The notes below the pieces were generated by a model. The model saw only the letters and a program-made list of their open reading frames with translations, made no database searches and was not told the origin of the DNA. 64,000 bases of DNA from an uncultured Eubacteriales bacterium (lineage in GTDB: Bacteria; Bacillota; Clostridia; Oscillospirales; CAG-272), in contig CAKSZH010000001.1 in the NCBI GenBank assembly GCA_934525675.1, positions 1 through 64,000 on the forward strand. The letters run 5' to 3'. A program made the translations under genes and the position numbers. How positions within the stretch are numbered: the stretch's first letter is position 1; every line of letters begins with the position of its first letter. Positions 51,756 through 59,845 of the stretch are shown piece by piece.

Positions 51756-52328
51756 ATGATGAGAATTATCACCGGAAAAGCCAGAGGGACACACCTCTTC
51801 ACGCTGGAGGGCAACGAGACCCGCCCGACGACCGAGCGCGCCAAGGAAGCGATCTTTTCCATTCTGTACGGCAAGGTGGAGGGCAAACGGGTGCTTGATC
51901 TGTTTGCCGGTTCCGGACAGCTGGGATTGGAAGCGATCAGCCGCGGCGCTGCCCGCGCGACCTTTGTGGACGCGTCAAAAGAAGCGGCGGCGATCATCGC
52001 AAAGAACATCGAAAAAACACATTTCGCCGATGCCTGCCGCGTGGTTTCTTCGGATGTCGCAACGTTTCTCCGTTCCGACGCCGGGCAGTATGACCTGGTG
52101 TTTGTCGATCCCCCGTATGCGGCAGGGCTGACAAAAGGAACGCTTGCGCTCCTTGTATCCGGGAGGAAGCTCGCCCCCGGCGCGATCGTGGTTGCGGAAA
52201 CAGGGGAGGAGCGGGACGTGTTCGGTGATGACGCGGCGCTTGCCTCGCATTTTGCAGTCAGGCGGGTACGATACGGCAAAGCGGCTGTTGCGTTCCTGAC
52301 CTTCCCGGGAGGAGGAGAGACCCCATGA
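51756..52328 (+). CDS. rsmD: 16S rRNA (guanine966-N2)-methyltransferase RsmD
   Basis: 190 residues from ATG 51756, with AAAGGAGAC upstream. It begins MMRIITGKARGTHL, has RPTTERAKEAIFSIL, the SAM-binding loop VLDLFAGSGQLGLEAISRGA and the catalytic motif DPPY (in LVFVDPPYAAG), all in RsmD order. It overlaps coaD by 4 bases, a conserved pair in Bacillota. Confidence 0.95.
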   Translation: MMRIITGKARGTHLFTLEGNETRPTTERAKEAIFSILYGKVEGKRVLDLFAGSGQLGLEAISRGAARATFVDASKEAAAIIAKNIEKTHFADACRVVSSDVATFLRSDAGQYDLVFVDPPYAAGLTKGTLALLVSGRKLAPGAIVVAETGEERDVFGDDAALASHFAVRRVRYGKAAVAFLTFPGGGETP

Positions 52329-52798
52329 AAACTGCATTGGTCACCGGTACTTTTGACCCCATTACCAAGGGACACATGGATGTCATCACCCGCACGGCGG
52401 GCATATTTGACCATGTGATCGTTGCGGTGATGAACAACCTGAAGAAGGGAAGTCTCTTTCCGCAGGACCTGCGCCGGCAGATGGCGGAGGTGGCGTGCCG
52501 AGACCTTCCGAACGTCACCGTGGTGGCGGATGCCGGCATGATGGTGGACTTTTTTGACAGAAGCGGCGCGGATGTCATCGTCCGCGGTATCCGCAACGAA
52601 ACCGATTTCACCTATGAGAGTTACATGGCGGATTATTTAAGAGAACACAATCCGCGCATCGATACGTTGTTTCTGCACGCGGACCCGTTGCTTGCCTCGG
52701 TCAGCTCGACCGAGGTGCGGGAACGGCTTGCGCGCGGGGAAGATGTATCCGACGAGGTTCCCGCCGGAATTCTTCCGTATTTCCGGAATTTACATTGA
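52325..52798 (+). CDS. coaD: Phosphopantetheine adenylyltransferase
   Basis: 157 residues, with the nucleotidyltransferase motif TGTFDPITKGHMDVI at the N-terminus, RGIRNETDFTYE in the middle and SSTEVRERLARG near the C-terminus (the family's ISST-type motif). It makes dephospho-CoA from phosphopantetheine and ATP, the fourth step of CoA synthesis. Coupled to rsmD by ATGA. Confidence 0.95.
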   Translation: MKTALVTGTFDPITKGHMDVITRTAGIFDHVIVAVMNNLKKGSLFPQDLRRQMAEVACRDLPNVTVVADAGMMVDFFDRSGADVIVRGIRNETDFTYESYMADYLREHNPRIDTLFLHADPLLASVSSTEVRERLARGEDVSDEVPAGILPYFRNLH

Positions 52799-52811
52799 CT
52801 TCATGATTTTT

Positions 52812-52820
52812 TGCTATAAT
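52812..52820 (+). promoter_or_regulatory. Extended -10 promoter after coaD
   Basis: TGC followed by TATAAT (52815-52820). TTGACT at 52795-52800 leaves only 14 bases, too short for a usual -35 pairing. Confidence 0.6.
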
Positions 52821-52892
52821 CATTTCATCTTTTCCCGAATCCACACCGCCCGGGCGGTATGACAGATCATTTCTTGAAAGGATCCTTCAGCC

Positions 52893-53546
52893 ATGAATCA
52901 AAGCAACATGAAAAAAATGAATCTTGCCTCGCTTCTTGTGACCAGCGCGGTCGGGCTTGCCGTCGGCATTCTCCTGCTTTTCCACGCGGACAAGATGTTC
53001 GGCGTTCTCGCCGTTCTCTGCGGGATCGTCGGTCTTGTGGTATCCATCCCCCCGTTCCTTGACGCGCTGATGCACAACGGGGAAGAGGGCTCTGCCGCGG
53101 GGATCATTCTCTACGGTGCTGCCGTGCTTCTGTCGCTTGCGCTCCTGATCTCCCGCAATTTCGTCATGATGATCATCGTGGGGCTTTGTCTCATCGTCAT
53201 TCCCGTGATCCGCATTTCCAAGGCGACCGATACCGGCGCACAGTTCCGGGAGGAGCTTCCGCGCATCCTTGTCGGCGTTCTTCTGGTTGCGGTCGGTCCC
53301 TGCAAGGTCGTGGACTGGCTGTTCCGCGTCATCGGTGCGGTGGTGCTCGTTTTGACGGTGGTGTACTTTGTGTACGGCTTGCTCCGGTATCTCGGCAAGA
53401 TCGGTAAGGCGGAATCCGCTACCAAGGGCACGCGGACCTTTGTGGATACGACGGGCGACGGAAAAGTGGACACCATTTATGTGGATACCACGGGTGACGG
53501 CAAGACCGACACCGAGATGCCCTATATCAAGCGCCCAAAGAAATGA
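52893..53546 (+). CDS. DUF308-like membrane protein with tandem DTTGDGK motifs
   Basis: 217 residues. Six membrane spans arranged as three hairpins, like HdeD/DUF308 proteins, are followed by a tail of about 40 residues with two copies of an Asp-rich unit: VDTTGDGKVDT and VDTTGDGKTDT, about 14 residues apart. Such DxDxDG-like units resemble calcium-binding loops of dockerins or thrombospondin type 3 repeats, although here only part of the ligand set is Asp. Coupled by ATGA to the decarboxylase-like gene. Function unknown. Confidence 0.65.
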   Translation: MNQSNMKKMNLASLLVTSAVGLAVGILLLFHADKMFGVLAVLCGIVGLVVSIPPFLDALMHNGEEGSAAGIILYGAAVLLSLALLISRNFVMMIIVGLCLIVIPVIRISKATDTGAQFREELPRILVGVLLVAVGPCKVVDWLFRVIGAVVLVLTVVYFVYGLLRYLGKIGKAESATKGTRTFVDTTGDGKVDTIYVDTTGDGKTDTEMPYIKRPKK

Positions 53547-54991
53547 GGACGCTTTACGGTCTCCTGACCGGGGACGCACAGAAGGAGCTTTACCCCATGC
53601 ATATGCCGGGGCATAAACGCAACCCGGAATTCGGGGGCGGGCTCCCTGTCGGGGAGGATATCACCGAGGTGGAGGGCTTTGACAACCTTCACGAGATGAC
53701 CGGGGTACTCGGCACGCTTGCCGGGCGATTTGCGCGTCTGTTTCACGCCGACCGCGCGTTTCCCCTGGTCAACGGCTCGACCTGCGGGATTCTTGCCGCC
53801 GTCCGCGCCCTGACAAAGTACGGCGATCGGGTGCTTGTCGCGCGAAACTGCCACCGGTCCGTGTATCACGCGGTCGAGCTTTGCGGGCTGCGCGCGGAAT
53901 ACCTGCTTCCCGAACTGTCGGACGGGATCTTTCTGGACATTCTGCCGGGGAAGGTAAGCGCGGCGCTTGATGCGTTTCCGGATACCCGGCTCGTCATCCT
54001 GACCTCCCCGACCTATGAAGGCGTGGTCAGCGATATCCGGGCAATTGCTTCGGCGGTTCACGCGCATGGCGCGACGCTCCTCGTGGATGCCGCGCACGGT
54101 GCCCACCTCGGCTTTTCTCCGGATTTCCCGGAAAGCCCGTATGTCCTGGGCGCAGACGCGGTTGTGCTGAGCCTGCACAAAACGCTTCCGTCGCTGACGC
54201 AGACGGCACTGCTTCTTTCAAAAGAGCAGTTCGCCGCCGACATCATGCGTGAGCTCGCGGTGTTTGAGACCTCCAGTCCGTCGTACCTGTTGCTTGCGTC
54301 CATGGAAAACTGCGCAGAGCTTTTGGAAACGGACGGCGAGCGGCTGTTTTCCGCCTATTCCCGGCGGCTTTCCGGATTCCGGACAGACGCGGCAGCGTGG
54401 CAGACGCTCCGGTTGTACCGGGGGGACGTATGCTATGCGTATGACCCCGGAAAGCTGGTGATTCTGACCGGTCCGCGGATGTTGCCCGGTCCCGCGCTTG
54501 CCGGACGCCTGCGGCGGGACTACCGGATTGAAACCGAAATGGCGTATCCCGGGTATCTGATCTGCTTGACTTCCATCGCAGATACCGACGAGGGATTTGC
54601 CCGGCTGACGCGTGCGCTCGGAGAGATCGACCGCTATCTGACCGGACGGTGCGACGGTTCCGCTGCGGAAAGTCGCACAACAACCATATGTGATTCAACG
54701 GATCAGGGGATTTCTTCATTCCCGCACTTTCTTTTGAAAAAGCGGATGACCTCTGCCGAAGCGCACGACCGGGAAAAGCGGTTGGTGCCGCTTGTCGCAT
54801 CGCTCGGCAAAACGCTCGGCGAATACGTGTTTGCCTATCCTCCGGGCATCCCGCTCGGCGTTCCGGGGGAAGTGATCGACGGACGGCTGCTTTCCGCTAT
54901 CCGTGCATTTGCTGACGGCGGAATCTCGGTGAAGAGCAATTCCGGCTCGTTACCCGAAAAGATTTTGGTGCTCGTTGACGAAAACTCTTGA
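53543..54991 (+). CDS. Orn/Lys/Arg decarboxylase-family PLP enzyme
   Basis: 482 residues of the fold-type I group represented by SpeA and YaaO. It begins near the substrate motif MHMPGHKRNPEFG, has DAAHGAHLGF and the PLP lysine in LSLHKTLPSLTQTALL, and a C-terminal domain containing AYPPGIPLGVPGEVI, which all fit short, Gram-positive arginine/lysine/ornithine decarboxylases. The exact amino acid is not determinable; agmatine, cadaverine or putrescine are possible products. A consensus promoter for the next gene overlaps its last codons. Confidence 0.9.
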   Translation: MRTLYGLLTGDAQKELYPMHMPGHKRNPEFGGGLPVGEDITEVEGFDNLHEMTGVLGTLAGRFARLFHADRAFPLVNGSTCGILAAVRALTKYGDRVLVARNCHRSVYHAVELCGLRAEYLLPELSDGIFLDILPGKVSAALDAFPDTRLVILTSPTYEGVVSDIRAIASAVHAHGATLLVDAAHGAHLGFSPDFPESPYVLGADAVVLSLHKTLPSLTQTALLLSKEQFAADIMRELAVFETSSPSYLLLASMENCAELLETDGERLFSAYSRRLSGFRTDAAAWQTLRLYRGDVCYAYDPGKLVILTGPRMLPGPALAGRLRRDYRIETEMAYPGYLICLTSIADTDEGFARLTRALGEIDRYLTGRCDGSAAESRTTTICDSTDQGISSFPHFLLKKRMTSAEAHDREKRLVPLVASLGKTLGEYVFAYPPGIPLGVPGEVIDGRLLSAIRAFADGGISVKSNSGSLPEKILVLVDENS

Positions 54992-55016
54992 CAATCCGCG
55001 CGGAATATATTATAAT
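54988..55016 (+). promoter_or_regulatory. Perfect consensus promoter of the SCIFF gene
   Basis: TTGACA (54988-54993), 17 bases, TATAAT (55011-55016). It overlaps the stop codon of the decarboxylase gene and suggests strong expression of the peptide. Confidence 0.93.
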
Positions 55017-55054
55017 GAACTTTGTAAAAATCTTCAGTAAAGGAATTTACGATC

Positions 55055-55204
55055 ATGAAAAGAATTCAGACCATTGAAACGCGTGATCTTGCCGCTTCCG
55101 TAAAGAACGGTGGCTGCGGCGAATGCCAGACCTCCTGCCAGTCTGCCTGCAAGACTTCCTGCGGCGTTGCCAACCAGGAGTGCGAGAAGTGCAATAACGA
55201 CTGA
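55055..55204 (+). CDS. scfA: SCIFF ranthipeptide precursor (six cysteines in forty-five), with a seventh Cys
   Basis: 49 residues from ATG 55055, behind AAAGGA. The N-terminal leader (MKRIQTIETRDLAASVKNG) precedes a core with Cys at 21, 24, 28, 32 and 36 in the pattern CGECQTSCQSACKTSC, then Cys43 and Cys46. This is the SCIFF family, found almost universally in Clostridia. The family name counts six cysteines; Cys46 in ECEKC is additional. The maturase encoded downstream forms thioether links from Cys sulfur to neighbouring residues. The biological role is not settled; a role in signalling has been proposed. Confidence 0.95.
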   Translation: MKRIQTIETRDLAASVKNGGCGECQTSCQSACKTSCGVANQECEKCNND

Positions 55205-55416
55205 TCGGATCTGATGCCGGGTGACCGGTTTCCGGAAGTCGTCATCGCTGCCCCGCGTCGTCCCCGCAGGTGTCGCTTACCGCGTGTAAGCAGAGGCATC
55301 GGGTGCCGCACGGGCATGAGAACGCAAGGATGAATGCCGTTCCTTCCGCAGAAGGGCGGCTTTCCTTTTGCCTTGAAAATCAATCACCCGCATGACGGGG
55401 AAAGGCTTGGTTACTT

Positions 55417-56877
55417 ATGATTCACCGTTATCAACTGAACGGATACAATATCGTGCTCGACGTGTACAGCGGTTCTGTCCATGCGGTCGATGAGGTCGCG
55501 TATGACGCGATCGGCATGTTTGAAACCCATACGCCGGACGAGATCGTCCGGGAGCTTACCGCAAAGTACAGGATCACCGAAGAGGACGCTCGCGAAGTGC
55601 TCTCGGATATCGAGGAACTGAAGACTGCGGGTAAATTGTTCGCCGAGGACAGATACGCGGATATGGCGTTCGACTTCAAGAACCGTTCCAACGAGGTCAA
55701 GGCGCTTTGCCTGCTTGTATCCCACACCTGTAACCTCAATTGCGACTACTGCTTCGCAAGTCAGGGGCGCTATCACGGCGAGCGTGCGCTCATGTCGTTT
55801 GAAGTCGGCAAACGCGCCATTGATTTTCTTGTGGAGCATTCGGGAAAACGGCGTAATTTGGAGGTCGATTTCTTCGGCGGGGAACCGCTCATGAATTTCG
55901 ATGTCTGCCGCGAGATCGTTGCTTATGCGCGGTCGATCGAACAGGAGCACAACAAGAATTTCCGCTTTACCCTCACGACCAACGGTGTGCTTCTCGACGA
56001 TGAGGTCATTGACTGGGCGAACCGTGAGTGCCACAACGTGGTCTTGTCGCTGGACGGACGCAAGGAGGTACATGACCGCCTGCGCCGCACGGTTTCGGGC
56101 AAGGGAAGTTACGACACCATCGTTCCGAAGTTTCAGCATTTCATCGAGCGGAGAGGCGACCGCGGTTACTATATGCGCGGAACCTTTACGCACAACAATA
56201 CGGATTTTACCAACGATATTTTCCATATGGCAGATCTCGGGTTTACCGAGCTTTCCATGGAGCCTGTCGTTTGTTCCCCGGACGACCCGTATGCCCTCAC
56301 CAAGGAAGATCTGCCGATCCTTTTTGACCAGTACGAGATCCTTGCAAAGGAAATGCTCCGTCGGGAAAAGGCGGGCAAGCCGATCACTTTCTATCATTAC
56401 ATGATCGACCTGACAGGAGGTCCCTGCATTTACAAGCGCATTTCCGGATGCGGCTCCGGCACCGAATACATGGCGGTGACCGCGTGGGGCGACCTGTACC
56501 CCTGCCACCAGTTTGTCGGCGATGACGCATACAAAATGGGTAACCTCTGGGATGGCGTAGTCAATACGGCGCTCCGCGACGAATTCAAACTGTGCAACGC
56601 GTATGCCCGCCCCGACTGTAAGGACTGCTGGGCAAGGCTCTATTGCTCCGGCGGCTGTGCCGCAAATGCTTATCATGCGACGGGCTCCATCAAGGGAATC
56701 TATGAGTACGGCTGTGAGCTCTTCCGCAAGCGGATGGAGTGCGCGATCATGATGAAGGTCGCGGAGTCGCTCGATCCGGAACTGCGGGCGCTGCATGAAA
56801 AGAAAAAGGGTACCGCCGCCCCCGCTGGCGGGGAAGCCTCCTGCGATACCTGTTCGTCCTGCGGGACGGATTGCTGA
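55417..56877 (+). CDS. scfB: Radical-SAM SCIFF peptide maturase with Cys-rich tail
   Basis: 486 residues. Residues 1-80 fit a PqqD-like precursor-recognition domain. The radical-SAM motif is CNLNCDYC (Cys105, 109, 112), followed by DFFGGEPLMNFD. A SPASM domain with several cysteines (CGSGTEYMAV, PCHQFVGD, CKDCWARLYCSGGC) binds two further clusters. It installs thioether bonds in the SCIFF precursor, whose gene ends 212 bases upstream. The last 11 residues are CDTCSSCGTDC, an extra Cys-rich tail that I do not expect in the family. The intervening 212 bases show no gene. Confidence 0.95.
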   Translation: MIHRYQLNGYNIVLDVYSGSVHAVDEVAYDAIGMFETHTPDEIVRELTAKYRITEEDAREVLSDIEELKTAGKLFAEDRYADMAFDFKNRSNEVKALCLLVSHTCNLNCDYCFASQGRYHGERALMSFEVGKRAIDFLVEHSGKRRNLEVDFFGGEPLMNFDVCREIVAYARSIEQEHNKNFRFTLTTNGVLLDDEVIDWANRECHNVVLSLDGRKEVHDRLRRTVSGKGSYDTIVPKFQHFIERRGDRGYYMRGTFTHNNTDFTNDIFHMADLGFTELSMEPVVCSPDDPYALTKEDLPILFDQYEILAKEMLRREKAGKPITFYHYMIDLTGGPCIYKRISGCGSGTEYMAVTAWGDLYPCHQFVGDDAYKMGNLWDGVVNTALRDEFKLCNAYARPDCKDCWARLYCSGGCAANAYHATGSIKGIYEYGCELFRKRMECAIMMKVAESLDPELRALHEKKKGTAAPAGGEASCDTCSSCGTDC

Positions 56878-56910
56878 CTTTGGGTTTCCGATCCCGGAGC
56901 AGAGTTACTT

Positions 56911-56955
56911 CCGCCCTCCGGCGCCACATTCCGCGGCACCGGAGGGCGGCTTTCT
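56911..56955 (+). terminator. Terminator of the SCIFF maturase gene
   Basis: CCGCCCTCCGG (56911-56921) pairs perfectly with 56939-56949; CTTTCTGT follows, a weak T tract. Confidence 0.75.
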
Positions 56956-57073
56956 GTGTCATGCGGCTCCCTTGCCCCCGCGGGGCGACTTCCGCCCCCA
57001 CCTAGCGCCTCCGGCGCGGGCGGGGACTTCCGCCGCCCCGCGGGGGCGGGAAAACCTCCCCGTTACACAAAAA

Positions 57074-57119
57074 AGCCTTTCTTCTGTCGGATACCGTCCG
57101 TCAAAGAGAGGCTGTTTTT
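57074..57119. terminator. Terminator-like hairpin with A and T flanks
   Basis: AGCCTTTCTT (57074-57083) pairs with AAGAGAGGCT (57104-57113) with one G-U pair; runs of A precede and GTTTTTG follows, so it can work in both directions. Confidence 0.75.
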
Positions 57120-57179
57120 GTATTCCGCTGTTTCCGGAAGCGCCCTGTGTCTGTCTGAACGTGAATCCGGAAACGAAAA

Positions 57180-57377
57180 CTCCCCTGTTCCGCGTCTGTC
57201 GGAACAGGGGAGCGCAAGAATCAAAAATTCAAAGCTTTGCGGCTGTCAAAGCAGACACCGCACCACCCGGACGCACCTGCTCCGCATCTGTCGGAACACG
57301 ATCCCGCATCTGTCGGGATCCGGGTGCCCGGGCGGCTGTAACCCGCTCCGGTCCCCCGCATCTGTCGGGGAACCGGG
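57180..57377. repeat. Cluster of hairpins sharing the heptaloop C(A/G)TCTGT
   Basis: Three stems differ in sequence but keep the same loop and closing CG pair: 57180-57192/57200-57212 (13 bp, loop CGTCTGT), 57300-57306/57314-57320 (7 bp, loop CATCTGT) and 57348-57358/57366-57376 (11 bp with one mismatch, loop CATCTGT). A weaker one is at 57281-57295 (TCCG, CATCTGT, CGGA). A further stem, 57130-57137/57167-57174, has GTGTCTGT in its loop. The stems change in a compensated way, so structure seems to be maintained. Confidence 0.7.
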
Positions 57378-57445
57378 ATAGCGCATGCCATTCCGCCGCG
57401 CGACTGTTTGCCGCATCCGTTACGGAATGGGGAAGAGCCGGTCAA

Positions 57446-57886
57446 TCAGTCAATGCTGATCCGCTTTGCGGTCGGTGCCGAAACCTTCCGTTTGGGAAGA
57501 TCAAGGGTCAGAACACCGTTTTCAAACTTTGCTTTGATCGCGTCCTCGTCGATCTCGGAAATATCAAAGCTACGCGAGAACGAACCGAAGGAACGTTCAC
57601 GGCGGACATAATGGTTCTTGCCGCCCTCCTTTTCCTCGGCCTCCGAGTGACGCTCGGCGGTAATGGTCAGATACCCGTTTTCGGCATCGACCTTGATGTC
57701 ATCTTTCGAAAATCCCGGCAGATCGGCTTCCAGCGTGTAGCTGTCACCGTTGTCGCGGATGTCAGCCTTGAATTCGGCGACCGAATGATTGCCGAAGAAC
57801 GCTTTTTCAAGGTCGTCCATTTCGGCGAACGGATTATAAGAAGAAACGGAATGATTGCGGTTTGCATAAGGCATAAGTCCAAACAT
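57446..57886 (-). CDS. Small heat-shock protein, Hsp20 family
   Basis: 146 residues from the ATG at 57886, 8 bases after GGAGGT. The alpha-crystallin domain runs from about residue 38 (FKADIRDNGDSYTLEADLPGF) to FENGVLTLDLPKR, with the usual short C-terminal tail (RISID). It is an ATP-independent holdase chaperone. A CIRCE element about 200 bases upstream suggests control by HrcA. The intervening leader (57887-58080) has no gene. Confidence 0.95.
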   Translation of the reverse strand: MFGLMPYANRNHSVSSYNPFAEMDDLEKAFFGNHSVAEFKADIRDNGDSYTLEADLPGFSKDDIKVDAENGYLTITAERHSEAEEKEGGKNHYVRRERSFGSFSRSFDISEIDEDAIKAKFENGVLTLDLPKRKVSAPTAKRISID

Positions 57887-58024
57887 AATCAAGTACCTCC
57901 AACATGTTCGGAATTTCTTTCCCGCCGGATCCGTGACCCGGGAAAAGATCGGTCAGACGGAAGCGGGAAGAGGATCCCGGGCACCGCCCGTACACTCTCT
58001 GTCCCTTTCCTTTTGACACTTCCT

Positions 58025-58053
58025 ATTATAGCCGAAGATTATGAACGATTAAA
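58025..58053 (-). promoter_or_regulatory. Possible promoter of hsp20
   Basis: On the minus strand: TTTAAT (58048-58053), 17 bases, TATAAT (58025-58030). The -10 box is perfect, the -35 weak. It lies downstream of the CIRCE element. Confidence 0.5.
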
Positions 58054-58080
58054 CATGATTGTATTGATAATCTATTAATC

Positions 58081-58107
58081 TTAGCACTTGATGATATAAA
58101 GTGCTAA
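58081..58107. promoter_or_regulatory. CIRCE element (HrcA operator)
   Basis: TTAGCACTT (58081-58089), 9-base spacer, AAGTGCTAA (58099-58107): the CIRCE inverted repeat with one symmetrical change from consensus TTAGCACTC/GAGTGCTAA. A lone consensus half-site TTAGCACTC also occurs at 58156-58164. HrcA should repress the hsp20 gene from here. Confidence 0.9.
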
Positions 58108-58205
58108 GATTGCGAGAGCGAATCACGCATAAAGCAGCTGCGAAGCGATGTGATTTTAGCACTCACGCGCCAAATTGATTGCTTTCGCTTAGCTGACACA
58201 GAAAA

Positions 58206-58234
58206 GACGCCTCCGACATTCCGTCGGAGGCGTC
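58206..58234 (-). terminator. Terminator of the YccF gene
   Basis: GACGCCTCCGAC (58206-58217) pairs perfectly with 58223-58234 around ATTCC; on the minus strand TTTTC follows. Confidence 0.88.
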
Positions 58235-58313
58235 CTGAAAAAAACGTGTGCGGGAAGTGCGAGGATGTTTTCCCGGATAAGCCGCGCTTCCGGTTACGTC
58301 CAACCTGACGTCC

Positions 58314-58679
58314 TTATTTCTTGACGACCGTTGCGCCGAACGGCATCAGCGCGAGCTTGGCGAGCTTGAAATACTGCTTGCCGAACGGGATACCGATGAT
58401 GGTAATGCAGAAAAGAATGCCGAGCAGGGCATGCTCCAGCGCCAGTACCCAACCGGAAAAAATGATCCAGAGCACGTTGAGAATGGTTTTGCCCGCCCCG
58501 CCGCCGTACCGCACCTCTTTGCCGAAGGGCAACAGACTCAGCCCCGCCAGCTTGAAACACTGAACGCCCACGGGAATTCCGACGATGGTGATGCACCAGA
58601 GTACCCCAGCCATGCACCAGCTGATGGCACTGCCGAGCCCTCCGAGAATCACCCAGAGTAAATTACCGAGAAATCTCAT
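58314..58679 (-). CDS. YccF-domain membrane protein, two tandem domains
   Basis: 121 residues from the ATG at 58679, behind CGGAGG. Two related halves: NLLWVILGGLGSAISWCMAG... LPFGKEV and NVLWIIFSGWVLALEHALLG... MPFGATV, each with two hydrophobic helices and a GIPxGxQxFKLA turn. This is the YccF (DUF307) family of inner-membrane proteins with unknown function. It is monocistronic. Nothing else is seen in 58680-58979. Confidence 0.9.
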   Translation of the reverse strand: MRFLGNLLWVILGGLGSAISWCMAGVLWCITIVGIPVGVQCFKLAGLSLLPFGKEVRYGGGAGKTILNVLWIIFSGWVLALEHALLGILFCITIIGIPFGKQYFKLAKLALMPFGATVVKK

Positions 58680-58979
58680 AAAAACCTCCGGAACGTGTTT
58701 TCCGGTTTCCGTAAAACGGCTCCCCGGATCTGATTTCATTATATCATACGCACGACCGTTGTGCAAGTGCAATTTTTCCGGTGTATTGTAGCCCGTGGTT
58801 CGCTGTCCGTTCCCGACCGTCGGGGAGTGCCGAGCGACCCGATGCGTTCGCTGTGCGTCACGCCCGGCTGTGCGGCGCCCGATACCTTGTTGCGTCAGGC
58901 AGAGCGTCGTGCCGGCGGTGTACCCGCCCCGATCGTGCTGCGCTGACCGGCGGTGCGACGCGGATGTTTCCCAATCGTA

Positions 58980-59309
58980 TTACGTGTTCCGGTCAACCGT
59001 TTTCATTTTTTTGAGATTGCCGATTTTTTCGGCGCGCTTTTCGCATTCCGCGGCGATCTCCTCATAAGTCAGCCCGTATTCCGCGGCAAGCACCAGGACG
59101 TGATAAAAAAGATCGTTGATCTCCCCGACCAGGTCCTCCCCTGACGGATTCTTGGCGGCGATGATGGTTTCCGCCGCCTCCTCGCCGATCTTTTTTAAGA
59201 TTTTGTCGCGCCCCTTTTCGAAGAGGTAGCAGGTATAGGAACCCTCCTCCGGGTTCTCGCGGCGGGTTCGGATGACCTCGAACATTTGTGCCCAGACATC
59301 GTTTTTCAT
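58980..59309 (-). CDS. hisE: Phosphoribosyl-ATP pyrophosphatase
   Basis: 109 residues from the ATG at 59309. A MazG-like all-alpha fold with GKDKILKKIGEEAAETIIAAKN-type spacing (here GRDKILKKIGEEAAETIIAA) and NDLFYHVLVLAAEYGL holding the metal-binding acidic residues. It removes pyrophosphate from PR-ATP, histidine step 2. It is the last gene of the his operon, 167 bases after hisI, in contrast with the tight spacing of hisC to hisA. Confidence 0.94.
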   Translation of the reverse strand: MKNDVWAQMFEVIRTRRENPEEGSYTCYLFEKGRDKILKKIGEEAAETIIAAKNPSGEDLVGEINDLFYHVLVLAAEYGLTYEEIAAECEKRAEKIGNLKKMKTVDRNT

Positions 59310-59476
59310 AGGTTTGGATTCTTCCTTTCCGAAGTTTTTGTGCGGCAGAATTGCCGGGGAAATGCTGTTTTCGTCTGATTCCGCGTTATTCCCGGCGATT
59401 GACGGATGTTTCCGGGAATGCCCCAGACGTGTGCACGGTCGTTCCCCGGGAATATCTCCCGAGTTGTTGCCGGGCG

Positions 59477-59845
59477 TTATCTGCGTGGTTCCGCGTTTTC
59501 TTCCGTCGTCCCGGCATAAGGGAACTCGCGGTAAAAGCAGGAGCGGTTTCCCGTATGGCAGGCGGGACCCAGCGGTTCCGCGGAAATGAGCAGGGTATCG
59601 CAGTCGCAGTCGTAGCGGATGCGGCGAACCAGCTGATAATGCCCCGAGGTTTCGCCTTTGCACCAGAGGCTGTTCCGGGAGCGCGACCAGAAGGTGCATT
59701 TTCCGGTTTCCAGCGTTTTTTTGAAGGACTCTTTGTTCATGTAGGCGAGCATGAGTACCTCGCCGGTCTTTTCGTCCTGCACGATGGCAGGGACCAGTTC
59801 CTGCTTTTCAAAAAGAAAGCCGTATTCCGTTTCCGGACAGGTCAT
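59477..59845 (-). CDS. hisI: Phosphoribosyl-AMP cyclohydrolase
   Basis: 122 residues with VLMLAYMNKESFKKTLETG, WSRSRNSLWCKGETSGH and the metal-binding DCDCDTLL, all hallmarks of HisI. It opens the purine ring of PR-AMP (step 3). The start overlaps the hisF stop by one base (TGATG). HisI and HisE are separate genes here, not the fused HisIE seen in many bacteria. Confidence 0.95.
   Translation of the reverse strand: MTCPETEYGFLFEKQELVPAIVQDEKTGEVLMLAYMNKESFKKTLETGKCTFWSRSRNSLWCKGETSGHYQLVRRIRYDCDCDTLLISAEPLGPACHTGNRSCFYREFPYAGTTEENAEPRR

Larger units (their letters stand above)
56878..57179. other. GC-rich gene-free stretch with terminators
   Basis: No coding region can be supported here. 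It holds two terminator hairpins (listed separately) and three copies of ACTTCCGCC (from 56907, 56988 and 57025) in very GC-rich, partly self-complementary sequence. Confidence 0.6.

Noticed and set aside
57180..57377. CRISPR array
   Set aside because: The only constant part is a 7-base loop; stems vary, spacing is irregular and there are no cas genes.
56795..58078. 427-codon plus-strand frame across the maturase end, hairpin cluster and hsp20
   Set aside because: It overlaps two certain genes in wrong frame or strand, and has no ribosome-binding site or coherent fold.
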